A stretch of 64,000 nucleotides of DNA from Natronorubrum texcoconense (GCF_900100335.1 NZ_FNFE01000009.1:62001-126000), one strand, 5' to 3'; shown: positions 51,222-62,047, numbered from the stretch's first letter. Numbers and translations are program-made. Notes: a model not told the origin generated them from the letters alone.

Positions 51222-53306
51222 ATGTCACTCACCGACGAGAACGCGGACGAAGCGAATCCGTACCTCCGGGATCCGCCGACGGAGTTCGAACCGGTCGCGG
51301 AGCTCTCGGCGGACGAGGCCGAACAGCAGGTCGAGCAGTTGCGGGAGGCCATCCGTGAACACGACCGCCGGTACTACGTCGAAGGTGATCCGACCATCGC
51401 CGACCGAACCTACGACGCCCTCTTTTCCCGTCTGCAGGACCTCGAGGACGCCTTCGACTGCTCCCACCCCGACAGCCCGACGCGAAGCGTCGGCGGCGAA
51501 CCGCTCGAGGCGTTCGAGACGGTCGAACACGTCGCGCCGATGCTCTCGATCGACCAGAGCGGCGAGGCCGAGGACGTGCGGGAGTTCGACGACCGGGTGC
51601 GAAGGGAGGTGGGTGAGGTTCGGTACGTCTGTGAACCCAAGTTCGACGGCGTCTCGATGGCGTTCGTCTACGAGGACGGCTCGCTCGAGCGCGCCGTCAC
51701 CCGCGGCGACGGCCGCGAGGGCGACGACGTCACGCGAAACGCCCGCACGATCGGATCCGTTCCACAGCAACTCCACGGCGACTACCCCGATTTTCTGGCG
51801 GTTCGTGGCGAGGTCTACATGCCCAAGGACGCATTTCAGGAACACAACCGCGAGCGGATCGAACGCGGTGAAGAGCCCTTCGCGAACCCCCGGAACGCGA
51901 CCGCGGGAACGATCCGCCAACTCGACCCCTCGATCGTCGCCGAACGGCCGCTCGAGGTGTTCTACTTCGACGTGCTCGAGGCCAGCGACCTCGAGGACAG
52001 CCACAGCGCGGAACTCGAGCGCTTCCCGGAGTGGGGGCTGCGGGTCACCGAGCACGTCGAGTACGCCGACGACATCGAGGCGGCGATCGACTACCGCAAC
52101 CGAATGCTCGAGGCGCGGGACGATCTGGGCTACGAGATCGACGGCACCGTCATCAAGGTCGACGACCGCGACGCTCGCGAGGAACTGGGCCGAACGGCGC
52201 GCCACGACCGCTACGCGTTCGCCTACAAGTTCCCCGCCCGCGCGGAGGTGACCCCGATCGTCGACGTGGCGGTGCAGGTGGGCCGCACGGGTCGTCTGAC
52301 CCCGGTCGCCCTCCTCGAGCCGGTCGACGTCGGCGGCGTCACCGTTTCCCGAGCCAGCCTGCACAACCCTGAGGAGATCGCGGTAAAGAACGTCAATATC
52401 GGGGACACGGTCCGCGTCCAGCGGGCTGGCGACGTCATCCCCTACGTCGAGGAGGTCGTCGAGAAGGACAGTGAGGGCCACTACGAACTGCCCGAACACT
52501 GCCCGGTCTGTGACAGCGCCGTCGAGCGCGACGGGCCGATGGCGTTCTGTACGGGCGGGCTGGCCTGTAACGCCCAACTGCGCCGGTCGATCGAGTACTA
52601 CGCCAGCGACGACGGCCTCGACCTCGAGGGACTGGGCGAGAAGAGCGTTCGCCAGCTCGTCGACGCCGGCTTGCTCGAATCCGTCGCGGACCTCTACGAA
52701 CTCGAGCGCGAGGCCCTCACGGAACTCGAGGGCTGGGGCGAGACGAGCGCCGAGAACCTGCTGTCCGAACTCGAGGAGAGCCGCGAGCCGCCTCTCGCTG
52801 ATTTTTGCTCGGCGCTGGGCATTCCCCACGTCGGGCCGACGACGGCCCGCGAACTCGCCCGCGAGTTCGGCACGTTCGAAGCGTTTCGCGAGACTGCCGA
52901 GAACGATCCGGAGCGACTCGAGGGCGTCGACGACGTCGGCGAGACCGTCGCCCAACAGCTCCACGACTTCTTCACGAGCGAGGCGAACGCCGCGGCCGTC
53001 GACGACATCCTCGAGCACGTCTCGCCGCAAGAGACCGAACTCGAGGCCGGCGGCGACGAACTCGAGGGGCTGACCTTCGTCTTCACGGGGTCGCTCGAGG
53101 GTGTCACCCGCGGCGAGGCTCAGGAAACCGTCGAGGCTCACGGCGCGAACGCGACGGGCAGCGTCTCGGGCAACACGGACTACCTCGTCGTCGGCGAGAG
53201 TCCGGGCCAGACGAAGCGCGACGACGCGGCGGACAACGAGGTGCCGATCATCGACGAGGACGAGTTCCGGGAACTGCTCGGCGAGTACGGGATCGACCTC
53301 GAGTGA
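51222..53306 (+). CDS. ligA: NAD-dependent DNA ligase
   Basis: The 694-residue ligase has domain Ia with YYVEGDPTIADRTYDALF, the adenylated Lys140 in CEPKFDGVSMAF, RGEVYMPKDAF, the OB fold, a zinc finger (CPVC...C...C near residues 427-448), the helix-hairpin-helix region and a C-terminal BRCT domain (LTFVFTGSLEGVTR). This is the bacterial type. In haloarchaea a ligase of this kind is known to have been acquired from bacteria and to be present beside the ATP-dependent one. Acidic residues are enriched throughout, so it is well adapted. Confidence 0.97.
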   Translation: MSLTDENADEANPYLRDPPTEFEPVAELSADEAEQQVEQLREAIREHDRRYYVEGDPTIADRTYDALFSRLQDLEDAFDCSHPDSPTRSVGGEPLEAFETVEHVAPMLSIDQSGEAEDVREFDDRVRREVGEVRYVCEPKFDGVSMAFVYEDGSLERAVTRGDGREGDDVTRNARTIGSVPQQLHGDYPDFLAVRGEVYMPKDAFQEHNRERIERGEEPFANPRNATAGTIRQLDPSIVAERPLEVFYFDVLEASDLEDSHSAELERFPEWGLRVTEHVEYADDIEAAIDYRNRMLEARDDLGYEIDGTVIKVDDRDAREELGRTARHDRYAFAYKFPARAEVTPIVDVAVQVGRTGRLTPVALLEPVDVGGVTVSRASLHNPEEIAVKNVNIGDTVRVQRAGDVIPYVEEVVEKDSEGHYELPEHCPVCDSAVERDGPMAFCTGGLACNAQLRRSIEYYASDDGLDLEGLGEKSVRQLVDAGLLESVADLYELEREALTELEGWGETSAENLLSELEESREPPLADFCSALGIPHVGPTTARELAREFGTFEAFRETAENDPERLEGVDDVGETVAQQLHDFFTSEANAAAVDDILEHVSPQETELEAGGDELEGLTFVFTGSLEGVTRGEAQETVEAHGANATGSVSGNTDYLVVGESPGQTKRDDAADNEVPIIDEDEFRELLGEYGIDLE

Positions 53307-53379
53307 GCGTCGAGAACTGCCGGCCAAACGGACGGGGTTCCGACGGCTTTAGTACGAACGACCGTAATTGCAGCGCACC

Positions 53380-54672
53380 GTGCTGACTCTGCTCAGACGC
53401 TTACGCGATGTCTCCCGTCCGAGAGCGGTGGGTTCGATCACCGTCGGCCACGGGGTTAACGAGTTCTTCGCGATCGTGATCCCGCCGATTATTCCGCTGC
53501 TCGTCGCGGACCTCGGGATCACCTACGGACAGGCGGGCTTTCTCGTCACCATTTTCTTTCTCATGTACGTCCTCTTCCAGCTTCCCGCCGGCATGCTCGC
53601 CGACGTAATCGGGAAGGAGCGACTCCTCGTCGGCGGCCTGTTCGGGATGGCCGCGGGGATCTTTTTGGCGAGCACCGCACAGAGCTACGAGACGCTGCTC
53701 GTCGCCCAGACCATCGCCGGGATCAGCGGCAGCGCGTTCCATCCGACGGGGATGGCGCTCGTCAGCGACTACGAGACGGAGGCGACCGAGGGGAAGGCGA
53801 TGGGTGTGTTCGGGTTCGGCGGCGCGCTCGGGACGATGTCCGCGCCGGTTATCGTCGGCGGCGTCGCCGCGGTTGCGGGCTGGCGACTCGCCCTCGCCAC
53901 CGGCGTCGCGATCGGACTCGCCGTGAGCTGTCTGGTCGTCTACCTCTTTCTCACGGCTGAGACTCCGAGCGACGCGACGTCGGCTGGCACCGACGACTCG
54001 CGGACAGACGACCCACGGACCGACGGTGGCGAATCCCGGAAGACGATCCGGCAAGCGATCCGTTCGGCGGATCTCTCGTTCGATCTCACCATCACGAAGA
54101 GCGTCGTCGTCCTCTTTTTCGTCACGCTCGTGCTGTCGATGCAACATCGGGCGATACAGACCTACACGACGGCCTACGTCGCCGCGGAGACCGGAACGTC
54201 GGCGTCGGTCGGAAACGTCGCGTTCTTCGCCCTCCTGGTCGGGGGCAGTCTCGCCTCGCTGTACGCCGGCGACCTCGCGGATCGGTTCGATCGGGTCGCG
54301 TTGGGAATCGGCGCCTCGCTTCTCACCGCCGTACTAGTCGCTGCCACGCTGGCGCTGGCGGCCGTCTTCGGCGAGCTACCGATCGGCGTCCTGACGGTGA
54401 TCCTGGCGGTGTGGTTCGCCGTCATCGGCGCCGGCATGTACACCAGCTACCCGGTCAAGAACGCGATGGTCTCCCAGCACGCCGAGACGGGCTCGAGCGG
54501 AAGCCTGTTCGGCGTCATCCAGACCGGCTCCGCCATCGGCAGCGCGAGCGGCCCGGCGGTGTTCGGCGTCCTCTCGACTCGCTGGGGCGTCGTCGCGGCG
54601 TTTCCCGCCATCGCTACGGTGAGCGTCGTGCTGGCCGCCTCGTTCGCCGTCCTGTGGTTTACCGGCGACTAA
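53380..54672 (+). CDS. MFS transporter
   Basis: The 430-residue carrier has about 12 helices, motif A as GMLADVIGKERLLVGG after helix 2 and GDLADRFDRVALG in the second half. The central loop is acidic (TSAGTDDSRTDDPRTDGGESRK). The start is GTG at 53380: the T-rich GGCTTTAGTA at 53347-53356 lies about 29 bp upstream, whereas the TTG at 53368 would be too close. The substrate is unknown. Confidence 0.85.
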   Translation: MLTLLRRLRDVSRPRAVGSITVGHGVNEFFAIVIPPIIPLLVADLGITYGQAGFLVTIFFLMYVLFQLPAGMLADVIGKERLLVGGLFGMAAGIFLASTAQSYETLLVAQTIAGISGSAFHPTGMALVSDYETEATEGKAMGVFGFGGALGTMSAPVIVGGVAAVAGWRLALATGVAIGLAVSCLVVYLFLTAETPSDATSAGTDDSRTDDPRTDGGESRKTIRQAIRSADLSFDLTITKSVVVLFFVTLVLSMQHRAIQTYTTAYVAAETGTSASVGNVAFFALLVGGSLASLYAGDLADRFDRVALGIGASLLTAVLVAATLALAAVFGELPIGVLTVILAVWFAVIGAGMYTSYPVKNAMVSQHAETGSSGSLFGVIQTGSAIGSASGPAVFGVLSTRWGVVAAFPAIATVSVVLAASFAVLWFTGD

Positions 54673-54751
54673 TCCTCATTCCGACGACACTCACGTTTGG
54701 CCCTCGTCGCTCCGATACGAGCAGCGGTCGCGACGCTTCAGCCGCGTTCGG

Positions 54752-55759
54752 CTACGCGGGAGTCGGCAGTCGATCGGCGATCGACCACACTGCCTCGAGC
54801 CCCTGCACCTCCCCTTCCCGCTCGGGCAGCGTCACGACCTCGAGATCCGGAAACGTCTCGCGGACCTCCGATACCCGCTTCGCGTGGCGTTCGTACCGAG
54901 ACTGACAGCGCGAACAGCCCTCGTCGGGGTCCTCGAAGACGCGGTTCACGACGAGTCGGTCGACGCGAACCCCGCCCTCGCGGAGTTTCTCGACGAGGCG
55001 CTCGGACTCGGCGATGGCCATCCCCTCGGGGATGAGGACGACGCGAAACTCCGTTCGCTCGGGGTCGACCAACAGGTCGCGGGCGCGCTCGAGACGTTCC
55101 TGAAAAGCTCCGAGGCTCTCCTCGCCGTCGGTACTCCCACTGCCCATCATCGACATCGGGCCGAACACCGCCGATTTGGCGGCGGTGCCGATTCGGCTGG
55201 CCTGCCCGCGAAGCGACTGGATCGTCTGGAGGGCGGGCCCCATCACCTCGGGCGTGTCGAACAGCCGGAGCGTGTGGCCCGTCGGGGCGGTGTCGAAGAC
55301 GACGACGTCCCACTCGCCCGAATCGACGTACTCGACGAGCAGGTCTAGCGCGGCGATCTCGTCCCCGCCGGCCGGCGCGCCCGACGCGAAGATCCGTTCG
55401 ACTTCGTCGTCCGAGAGGCGGATGCCGGCGCTGCGGAGATCCGCGGCGAGCGCCGTCGCTAGCTTCTCGTAGCGTTCCTGCTGGGTTTCGGCGTCGATCT
55501 CGACGGCCCAGAGGCTGCCGCCCGCGTCGAGTTCGAGGTCGCCCTCGTCGGTCGCCTCGAGACCGGGACCGGCTCCCAGATCGACCTCGCTGGGTTCGGG
55601 CCCGAGATCGGCCTCGAGCGAGTCGGACAGCGAGTGGGCCGGGTCGGTCGAGACGATCAGCGTTCGGCGGCCCGAATCGGCTAGCTCGAGACCGGTCGCC
55701 GCCGCACAGGTCGTCTTCCCGACCCCGCCTTTCCCGCCGTAGAAGATGCAGTCGGTCAC
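54752..55759 (-). CDS. ArsA/Get3-family ATPase
   Basis: The 335-residue protein has the deviant Walker A GKGGVGKTT at residues 9-17, the STDPAHSL switch I, VFDTAPTGHTLRL switch II and a CSRC pair near 288, which may be the zinc-binding CxxC of Get3-type dimers. Members either target tail-anchored membrane proteins or drive arsenite efflux. With no ars genes nearby and the CxxC present, a Get3-like role is more likely. Insert MGSGSTDGEESLG interrupts the helical client-binding region. Confidence 0.9.
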   Translation of the reverse strand: MTDCIFYGGKGGVGKTTCAAATGLELADSGRRTLIVSTDPAHSLSDSLEADLGPEPSEVDLGAGPGLEATDEGDLELDAGGSLWAVEIDAETQQERYEKLATALAADLRSAGIRLSDDEVERIFASGAPAGGDEIAALDLLVEYVDSGEWDVVVFDTAPTGHTLRLFDTPEVMGPALQTIQSLRGQASRIGTAAKSAVFGPMSMMGSGSTDGEESLGAFQERLERARDLLVDPERTEFRVVLIPEGMAIAESERLVEKLREGGVRVDRLVVNRVFEDPDEGCSRCQSRYERHAKRVSEVRETFPDLEVVTLPEREGEVQGLEAVWSIADRLPTPA

Positions 55760-55902
55760 GGACTCGCGTAGGCGTGGCAGCTACCTAAGCCGAGTGCCGG
55801 CGAGTGAGACGCGGCCGGCGACAGAGGCGTCTCTTCACTGACGGCCGAACTCGCGAGGGAGACGAATCGAACGCAAAAATCAGCGCACGAACGGAACCGG
55901 CC

Positions 55903-56874
55903 TCAGAGATCGACGCGATCGAATCGGTAGAGCGCGATCGCGATCGGGACGACGATCCACAGGAGCAGGATGACGAAGGAGAACCAGTTCTCGAGGTAGA
56001 ACGGGACGCCGTTCGCGAACCAATCCGCGGGGTACGTCGTTCCCATATCCTCACCGCCGAACGAGCCGAGGAACGTGATCGTGTTCTGGAACGCGTTTCC
56101 GGGATCGATCATGTCGATGAACAGCGCCCAGTCGGGGAGTCGCTCGCGCGTGATTTGTTCGGTGGTTCCGTCCAGTCCCATACCCTCGGTCGTGTAGCTG
56201 ACTCCCTCGATCGTTCCACGATTCATCAGGAGCTGGAAGACGGACTGGATCGCGTTCCAGACGACGTAGAACAGGATGAAGATGCCGAACATCGCGGCGC
56301 CGGCGATGGTCGTCGAGCGGGTCAGCGACGACAGCGAGACGGCGATGCTCGTGTAGGCGATACCGTAGACGATCGCCATCAGGAGCAGGCTGAAGTAGTC
56401 GACGACGTCGAAGCCGCCGAGCAACACCGCGACGATGACCGCGGCGAGCACGAACCCGACGACGAGCGACAGCGAGAGGACTGCCGACCGGCCGATGAGT
56501 TTCCCGAGCAGTACGTCCTTTCGGGAGTGGGGCAAGGAGAGCAGGATCTTGATGCTCCCCGTCTCTCGCTCGCCGGCGATCGCTTTCCAGCCCAAGATCA
56601 GCGCGATCAGCGGGATCACGAGCCGCGTGATCTGACTGACGAAGAGAACGAGCACTTCCGTCGTCGCTCCCTCCGCGGCGATATCCTCGCCGAAGTACGA
56701 GATCGTTCCCGTGACGGCGACGAGTAACACGAAGAAGAAGACGCTCAGTCCCCAGAACATCCAGGACCGGACGGCGTCCTGGAAGTCCTTCCTCGCGATC
56801 GCCCGGACGCTCGTGAGATTGATCGAACTCGAGGTCGACTCCGATCCCGTTGCGGTGCCGGACTCGGTGCTCAT
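55903..56874 (-). CDS. ABC-2 type transporter permease
   Basis: The 323-residue protein has about six membrane helices after an N-terminal IARKDFQDAVRSWMFW segment, the entry helix typical of NosY/ABC-2 permeases. A large extracytoplasmic loop of about 80 residues precedes the last helix. The start overlaps the stop of the ATPase gene (ATGA at 56871-56874), so they form one exporter. The substrate is unknown. Confidence 0.92.
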   Translation of the reverse strand: MSTESGTATGSESTSSSINLTSVRAIARKDFQDAVRSWMFWGLSVFFFVLLVAVTGTISYFGEDIAAEGATTEVLVLFVSQITRLVIPLIALILGWKAIAGERETGSIKILLSLPHSRKDVLLGKLIGRSAVLSLSLVVGFVLAAVIVAVLLGGFDVVDYFSLLLMAIVYGIAYTSIAVSLSSLTRSTTIAGAAMFGIFILFYVVWNAIQSVFQLLMNRGTIEGVSYTTEGMGLDGTTEQITRERLPDWALFIDMIDPGNAFQNTITFLGSFGGEDMGTTYPADWFANGVPFYLENWFSFVILLLWIVVPIAIALYRFDRVDL

Positions 56875-57797
56875 CGGGCTTCCACCTCCGTTCCCGTGGT
56901 GTACGACTGGAAGACGTCCTCGAGCGAGGCCTCACGCGTCGTGAAGTCGCGGACCTCGACGCCGCGGTCCTCGAGTTCGGTCAATACGGCGGTCTTCGAG
57001 CCGCTAACCTGTACGACCAGCGTCGGCGGGCTCTCGCCCTCGACCACGGCATCGCTGACGTCCGGCAGCGACCGAACCGCCTGCAGCGCGTCGTCGTCGA
57101 TCCGGTCGACGGTGACCCGCAGGCTCGTTCCGCCCTCGACGGAGTCGCGAAGCCCCTCGACGGTGTCGACGGCGACCATCTCGCCGTCCCGAAGGATGCC
57201 GACGCGGTCACAGACCGCCTCGACCTGTTCCATGATGTGACTCGAGAAGAACACCGTGGCGCCGCGGGCGTTCTCCTCGCGGACGATTTCGCGCATCTCG
57301 CGGGCCCCGTTGGGGTCGAGCCCCGTCGACGGCTCGTCGAGGATCAGCAGGTCGGGTTCGCCGACGAGGGCCATCGCGAGCATGAGTCGTTGGGACATCC
57401 CCTTCGAGTAGCCCCCTGCCTTCTTGTCGATGGCGTCGGCGAGACCGACGCGCTCGAGCAGTTCCCTGGGATCGTCGTCGGTGTCCTTCGAGTCGATGGC
57501 GAACTCGAGGTGCTGGCGGGCGGTCAGCCGGTCGTAGGTTTCGACGCCCTCGGGGAGGACGCCGGTCCGCGAGCGGATCTCGCGGCTGTGTGCCTGGGCG
57601 TTCATCCCCAGCACCTCCACCCGGCCGTTGGTCGGCCGGATGAAGTCCAGAATGACGTTGATCGTCGTCGATTTGCCGGCTCCGTTCGGACCGAGAAAGC
57701 CGAAGACCTCGCCCTCTTCGACCTGAAACGAGAGGTCATCGAGCGCGAGTTCCTGACCGTAGGATTTGGTCAGGCTATCGACTGTGATAGCTGGCAT
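56871..57797 (-). CDS. ABC transporter ATP-binding protein (ABC-2/CcmA type)
   Basis: The 308-residue ATPase has Walker A GPNGAGKST, the signature YSKGMSQRLMLAMAL, Walker B LLILDEPSTGLDPNG and the switch His in FFSSHIMEQ. The C-terminal 80 residues form the extra domain common in NosF/DrrA-type exporters. It leads a two-gene operon with the permease. A TATA-like CTCTTATCG lies about 27 bp upstream. Confidence 0.95.
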   Translation of the reverse strand: MPAITVDSLTKSYGQELALDDLSFQVEEGEVFGFLGPNGAGKSTTINVILDFIRPTNGRVEVLGMNAQAHSREIRSRTGVLPEGVETYDRLTARQHLEFAIDSKDTDDDPRELLERVGLADAIDKKAGGYSKGMSQRLMLAMALVGEPDLLILDEPSTGLDPNGAREMREIVREENARGATVFFSSHIMEQVEAVCDRVGILRDGEMVAVDTVEGLRDSVEGGTSLRVTVDRIDDDALQAVRSLPDVSDAVVEGESPPTLVVQVSGSKTAVLTELEDRGVEVRDFTTREASLEDVFQSYTTGTEVEAR

Positions 57798-57962
57798 GGC
57801 TGTGTGGTCTCACCGTTCGCCGATAAGAGTTGTTACTTCGTTGTATTGATCTTCCGTTTTGTCCGGAGGAACAAACTGTCTCTCGATGGAACGTCCGAGT
57901 CGAACGCCGTCTCGGAGTCGTTTTCGACGCAACTCCCGACTCGCAGTCGCCGATCTCGTCCT

Positions 57963-58232
57963 TTATAACGGATCGTCGGGATCGTACTGCTCGGCGGTTC
58001 GCTCGGCTTCCTCGGCGTACCGTTTTCGGGTCTCCTCGTCGGGAACCGGCTCGAGTTCGGTTTCGGCAATCTCCGTCGCCGCGGTGACCTCGGCGCCGGT
58101 GCGTAGCGACGTCGCGGAGCGCTCCCGCTGCTGGTAGCGCGAGCCGTCGGGCGTCGCGTAGACGATGGTCACGAGGTTGCGGTCGTCGAACGTTCGTTCG
58201 ACCAGCCAGCACTGGACCGTCGAGTCACTCAT
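57963..58232 (-). CDS. hypothetical protein, 89 residues
   Basis: The protein starts MSDSTVQCWLVERTFDDRN and contains beta segments NLVTIVYATPDGSRYQQRER followed by a helical, acidic C-terminus (EETRKRYAEEAERTAEQYD). This kind of small protein is common in haloarchaea. I know of no function. The longer frame overlapping the divergent gene on the other strand was rejected. Confidence 0.75.
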   Translation of the reverse strand: MSDSTVQCWLVERTFDDRNLVTIVYATPDGSRYQQRERSATSLRTGAEVTAATEIAETELEPVPDEETRKRYAEEAERTAEQYDPDDPL

Positions 58233-58355
58233 GCTCCGAATTTGGGCGCCGAGACCCGAGAATGTATTGTGTTTGATGGTAACACGACGACTAGTTCTCG
58301 ACTCACGCGAAACGCCGCGGGCTACTTGCGGGCTACTGTGGAACCTCGAGACGGA

Positions 58356-59087
58356 ATGCTCGGAGTCTGGAGCGAGCACGTCGACGAGTTGCTGTACGAC
58401 GGCGAACGCGTGAAGCGACGCGTCGACCTCGAGGGAGCGACGTTCGTGGTCACGAACGATCGCGTCCTCGTATTCACCGAGGGCGGCGACGGACCGAACT
58501 ACTGGACGGTCGAGCGGCCGAACGTCGCCCGGGTCTCCATCGAGACCGAAGATTCGATCGCCCCGCTCGTCTGGGGGTCGATCGTCCTGTTTCTCGCGCT
58601 GAGCGTGTTGCTCGTCGCGATGACCTACGACCTCGCCAGCATCGCCGACAACTTCGACGTCGAAGGCACGACGGGGATCGCCGGCGGCGCACTCGAAACC
58701 GTCGAAACCCTCCTCACGGTGTTCGATCTGACCGTCCTCGCGATCGGCGTCCTCCTGTTGCTGATCGCCGCCGCGTTCTTCGTCCAGTACATCGGGTCGC
58801 GCTCGCGCCGACTTCTCCTTCGAGTGAGCGGCGGCGACGATATCTCGGTGCCGGTCAGCGACGACGACTTGGAGGCCGAGCGGGAGGTCGACTTACAGGA
58901 GGCGATCGCCCCGGGTCCGGGACCCATCGGTAGCGACGCGGTCGTCGAGGCTGACGCAGGCGAGACAGGCGAGCAGAGAGGATCGACCGCTCCAGCCGAC
59001 GAGACCGATGTCGACGCGGACGAAGCGAGGGGACCCCCCGACGGGACCGAGACCGACCCGACGGACGACCCCGAGGAGTCAGGCTGA
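58356..59087 (+). CDS. membrane protein with N-terminal PH-like domain
   Basis: The 243-residue protein has a beta-rich segment ([31 protein letters not shown]) like bacterial PH domains, two membrane helices (about residues 70-90 and 127-149), a further beta segment and a long acidic, disordered tail (from about residue 180). It may bind or sense something at the membrane. The start at 58356 was chosen because the upstream part of the frame is not acidic. uvrC follows 26 bp downstream. Confidence 0.7.
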   Translation: MLGVWSEHVDELLYDGERVKRRVDLEGATFVVTNDRVLVFTEGGDGPNYWTVERPNVARVSIETEDSIAPLVWGSIVLFLALSVLLVAMTYDLASIADNFDVEGTTGIAGGALETVETLLTVFDLTVLAIGVLLLLIAAAFFVQYIGSRSRRLLLRVSGGDDISVPVSDDDLEAEREVDLQEAIAPGPGPIGSDAVVEADAGETGEQRGSTAPADETDVDADEARGPPDGTETDPTDDPEESG

Positions 59088-59113
59088 AAGCCACTGAGGT
59101 TCTAGGGCCGCCG

Positions 59114-60871
59114 ATGAACGCCGAGGGGGTTCGCGACCGAGCCGGATCGTTACCGCGCGAGCCCGGCGTCTACCAGTTCCGGCTCGAGGGCACCACGCTC
59201 TACGTCGGGAAGGCGGTCGATCTCCGGAGCCGCGTCCGATCGTACGCGGATCCGCGAAGCGCGCGCATCCGTCGGATGGTCGACCGCGCCGACGAGATCG
59301 AGATCGCCGTCACCGACACCGAGACGCAGGCGCTGCTCCTCGAGGCGAACCTGATCAAGCGCCACCAGCCGCGGTACAACGTCCGGCTCAAGGACGACAA
59401 GTCGTACCCGATGGTGCAGCTGACGAGCCACGAGGCCCCGGGGATCGAGATCACTCGAGACCCCGAGGAGTCGGCCACCGTCTTCGGTCCCTACACGAAC
59501 AAGGGGCAGGTCGAAACCGTCGTCAAAGCGCTGCGGGAGACCTACGGCATCCGCGGCTGTTCGGACCACAAGTACGCGGGTCGCGACCGGCCGTGTCTCG
59601 ACTACGAGATGGGGCTCTGTACCGCGCCCTGCACCCGCGAGATCGACCTCGAGAGCTACGCCGAGGACGTGACCGCGGTCGAGCGATTCCTCGAGGGCGA
59701 GACGGGTATCCTCGCCGACCCGCTGCGCCGGGAGATGGAGGCGGCGGCCGAGGACCAGAACTTCGAGCGGGCCGCGAACATGCGGGATCGACTCGAGACC
59801 GTCGAAGCCTTCCACGGCGAGGGCGGTGAGGCGGTTCAGGCGCGGAGCGACGAACGCGCCGTCGACGTACTCGGGGTCGCCATCGAGGGCGAGGACGCGA
59901 CCGTCGCCCGCCTGCGCGCCGAGACCGGCAAACTGGTCGATCGGGACCGACACACGCTCGAGGCGCCGGGTGCGGACGTCGGGGCGAACGATACCGACAC
60001 GGGCGGCGTCCCCGCCGTCCTCGCCGCCTTCATCGTCCAGTACTACGCCGAGCGCGACCTGCCCGACGCCCTGCTCCTGCCCGAACGCCACGGGGATAGC
60101 GAGGTCGCCGCCTGGCTCGAGGCCGAGGGCGTCTCCGTCCGCGTGCCTGGCGCCGGGCGCGAAGCGAAACTGGTCGAACTCGCGCTCAAGAACGCCCGAC
60201 GGAACGTCGGCGGCCGCGACGAGTGCGGGATGCTCGCGGACGCCCTCGAGATCGACTCGGCCCGGCGAATCGAGGGCTTCGACGTGAGCCACGCACAGGG
60301 GAAGGCGGCGGTCGGGAGCAACGTCACGTTCGTCGACGGCAGCGCCGAGAAGGCCGACTACCGGCGGAAGAAGCTGACCGATCAGAACGACGATTACGAC
60401 AACATGCGCGCGTTGCTCGAGTGGCGCGCCAGCCGCGCCGTCGAGGGCCGAGACGATCGGCCGGATCCCGACCTGCTGGTGATCGACGGGGGCGAGGGCC
60501 AACTCGAGGCCGCACGCGACGCGCTGGCCGACGTCGGCTGGGACGTACCCGCCATCGCGCTCGCGAAGGCCGAAGAGCGCGTGGTGACCCCGAAACGGGA
60601 GTTCGTCTGGCCCAGCGACGCCCCGCACCTGCATCTCCTCCAGCGGGTTCGCGACGAGTCCCACCGCTTTGCGGTGCAGTACCACCAGACCGTCCGCGAC
60701 GAGGTGAAGACGGTGTTGGACGACGTGCCGGGTATCGGCCCCGAAACCAGGAAGCGGTTGCTGGGCCGGTTCGGGAGCGTCGAGAACGTCCGCGAGGCGA
60801 GCCTCGAGGACTTAGAGAGCGTCTCCGGAGTCGGACAGAAGACGGCTGAAACGCTCAAATCGAGGCTGTAA
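59114..60871 (+). CDS. uvrC: excinuclease ABC subunit C
   Basis: The 585-residue repair nuclease makes both incisions in nucleotide excision repair. The N-terminal GIY-YIG nuclease reads [18 protein letters not shown], the UVR motif region is at about 203-235, the RNase H-like C-terminal nuclease starts near FDVSHAQG, with [12 protein letters not shown], and tandem helix-hairpin-helix motifs close the protein ([19 protein letters not shown] and [10 protein letters not shown]). UvrA and UvrB are elsewhere. It is probably co-transcribed with the upstream membrane protein. Confidence 0.97.
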   Translation: MNAEGVRDRAGSLPREPGVYQFRLEGTTLYVGKAVDLRSRVRSYADPRSARIRRMVDRADEIEIAVTDTETQALLLEANLIKRHQPRYNVRLKDDKSYPMVQLTSHEAPGIEITRDPEESATVFGPYTNKGQVETVVKALRETYGIRGCSDHKYAGRDRPCLDYEMGLCTAPCTREIDLESYAEDVTAVERFLEGETGILADPLRREMEAAAEDQNFERAANMRDRLETVEAFHGEGGEAVQARSDERAVDVLGVAIEGEDATVARLRAETGKLVDRDRHTLEAPGADVGANDTDTGGVPAVLAAFIVQYYAERDLPDALLLPERHGDSEVAAWLEAEGVSVRVPGAGREAKLVELALKNARRNVGGRDECGMLADALEIDSARRIEGFDVSHAQGKAAVGSNVTFVDGSAEKADYRRKKLTDQNDDYDNMRALLEWRASRAVEGRDDRPDPDLLVIDGGEGQLEAARDALADVGWDVPAIALAKAEERVVTPKREFVWPSDAPHLHLLQRVRDESHRFAVQYHQTVRDEVKTVLDDVPGIGPETRKRLLGRFGSVENVREASLEDLESVSGVGQKTAETLKSRL

Positions 60872-61158
60872 CGCGGCTATCGACCGCCACCCATTGGATA
60901 GCGTCACATTCCCGATTTCGTGACAGATGATGTCGCCACGCCGCCGCAACAGTGTCGGCAGGCGTGTCCGTGATTTCTGTTGCCCATGTGGGTAATCGTG
61001 GGTGCCGATAGATGGCACGGAACTTCCGTCTCTATGTGCCTACGGACTGTCGTTTCACCAGTCAGCCGTGTCGTCCGTACGAAACGGGGCCGCGACTCGA
61101 GCCAATCCGTTGCGACGGCAGGGACAGGGCTATCCCCCGCAGCGTCTTACGGTATCCT

Positions 61159-61455
61159 ATGGCAAACGACGACGACCTCGACGACCTGCTCGACGAACTC
61201 GACAGCCAGGGCGACCTCGAGACGTCCCAGCAGATGCTCTCGATCCGGACGGAGAGCCGACGGTACGACAAGCCGGTGACCATCGTCGAAGGGTTCGATC
61301 TCGAGTCGGACGAGATCAAATCGATCGCCTCGGACCTCAAAAGCTCGATGGGGACGGGCGGGACGGTCGACGACGGACGAATTGAACTCCAGGGCGACCA
61401 TCGCGATCGCGTCCCCGACCTGCTCCGCGAGCGGGGCTACGACGTTCGCGAGTAG
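61159..61455 (+). CDS. SUI1-family translation initiation factor aIF1
   Basis: The 98-residue protein has the SUI1 fold signature KPVTIVEGFDLESDEIKSIASDLKSSMGTGG, given here by its parts: KPVTIVEGF, DLKSSMGTGG and IELQGDH. It helps start-codon selection on the small ribosomal subunit. The acidic N-terminal arm (DDDLDDLLDELD) is a haloarchaeal feature. The ATG at 61159 removes 49 upstream residues that do not fit the family. The preceding 287 bp hold no gene. Confidence 0.95.
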   Translation: MANDDDLDDLLDELDSQGDLETSQQMLSIRTESRRYDKPVTIVEGFDLESDEIKSIASDLKSSMGTGGTVDDGRIELQGDHRDRVPDLLRERGYDVRE

Positions 61456-61570
61456 CCGAGTGTGGGTACCGGTCACGTCCCGGCTAGTCCCCGATTTCGC
61501 GGTCAGGACGCCGATTTCCGGCTGCATCACCAGTCGAAGTCACTTTATGCCAGTATTGTCAAGGAAGACC

Positions 61571-62047
61571 ATGAACATTCGTCCAGCGAACCCGGAGGAT
61601 TTCGAGCATATCAAAGCCGTCGCCCGGGAAACGTGGCACGATACGTACGACGAACTCGAGGCCGATCTGATCGACCGAACCGTCGACGACTGGTACACCA
61701 CCGACTCGATGCCCCTCGAGGCTCCCGGGACGGTCGTCCTCGTTGTCGAACTGGACGGTGAGATCGTCGGCTTCACGCACGCCGTCGCACAGGGCGATAC
61801 GGCCGACATCCTCCGAATGTACGTCGCACCTGAGGCGCAGGGAGCGGGTGTTGGGACCCACCTGCACGAGTACCTGATTGAGCGGCTCGAGATGTACGAC
61901 GTCGACCGCGTCCGTTCGTTCGACTTCGCGTTCAACGACGTCAGCCGCCGGTTCTACGAGGGACTCGGCTTCGAACGGACCGACACCGGCGAGGTCACAA
62001 TCGAGGGCGAACAGTACGACGAAGCGGTGTACACGCTGGAACTGTAG
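61571..62047 (+). CDS. GNAT-family N-acetyltransferase
   Basis: The 158-residue enzyme has the acetyl-CoA binding motif MYVAPEAQGAGVGTHL and the closing beta strand FYEGLGFERTDTGEV. The N-terminus begins NIRPANPEDFEHIKAV, like RimI-type enzymes, but the acceptor is unknown. A TATA-like CTTTATGC lies at 61543-61550, 25 bp from the ATG. Its last 94 bp overlap the end of a frame on the other strand. Confidence 0.9.
   Translation: MNIRPANPEDFEHIKAVARETWHDTYDELEADLIDRTVDDWYTTDSMPLEAPGTVVLVVELDGEIVGFTHAVAQGDTADILRMYVAPEAQGAGVGTHLHEYLIERLEMYDVDRVRSFDFAFNDVSRRFYEGLGFERTDTGEVTIEGEQYDEAVYTLEL

Noticed and set aside
51225-53327. A 700-codon open frame on the minus strand
   Set aside because: It is antisense to ligA over its full length and has no recognisable domain.
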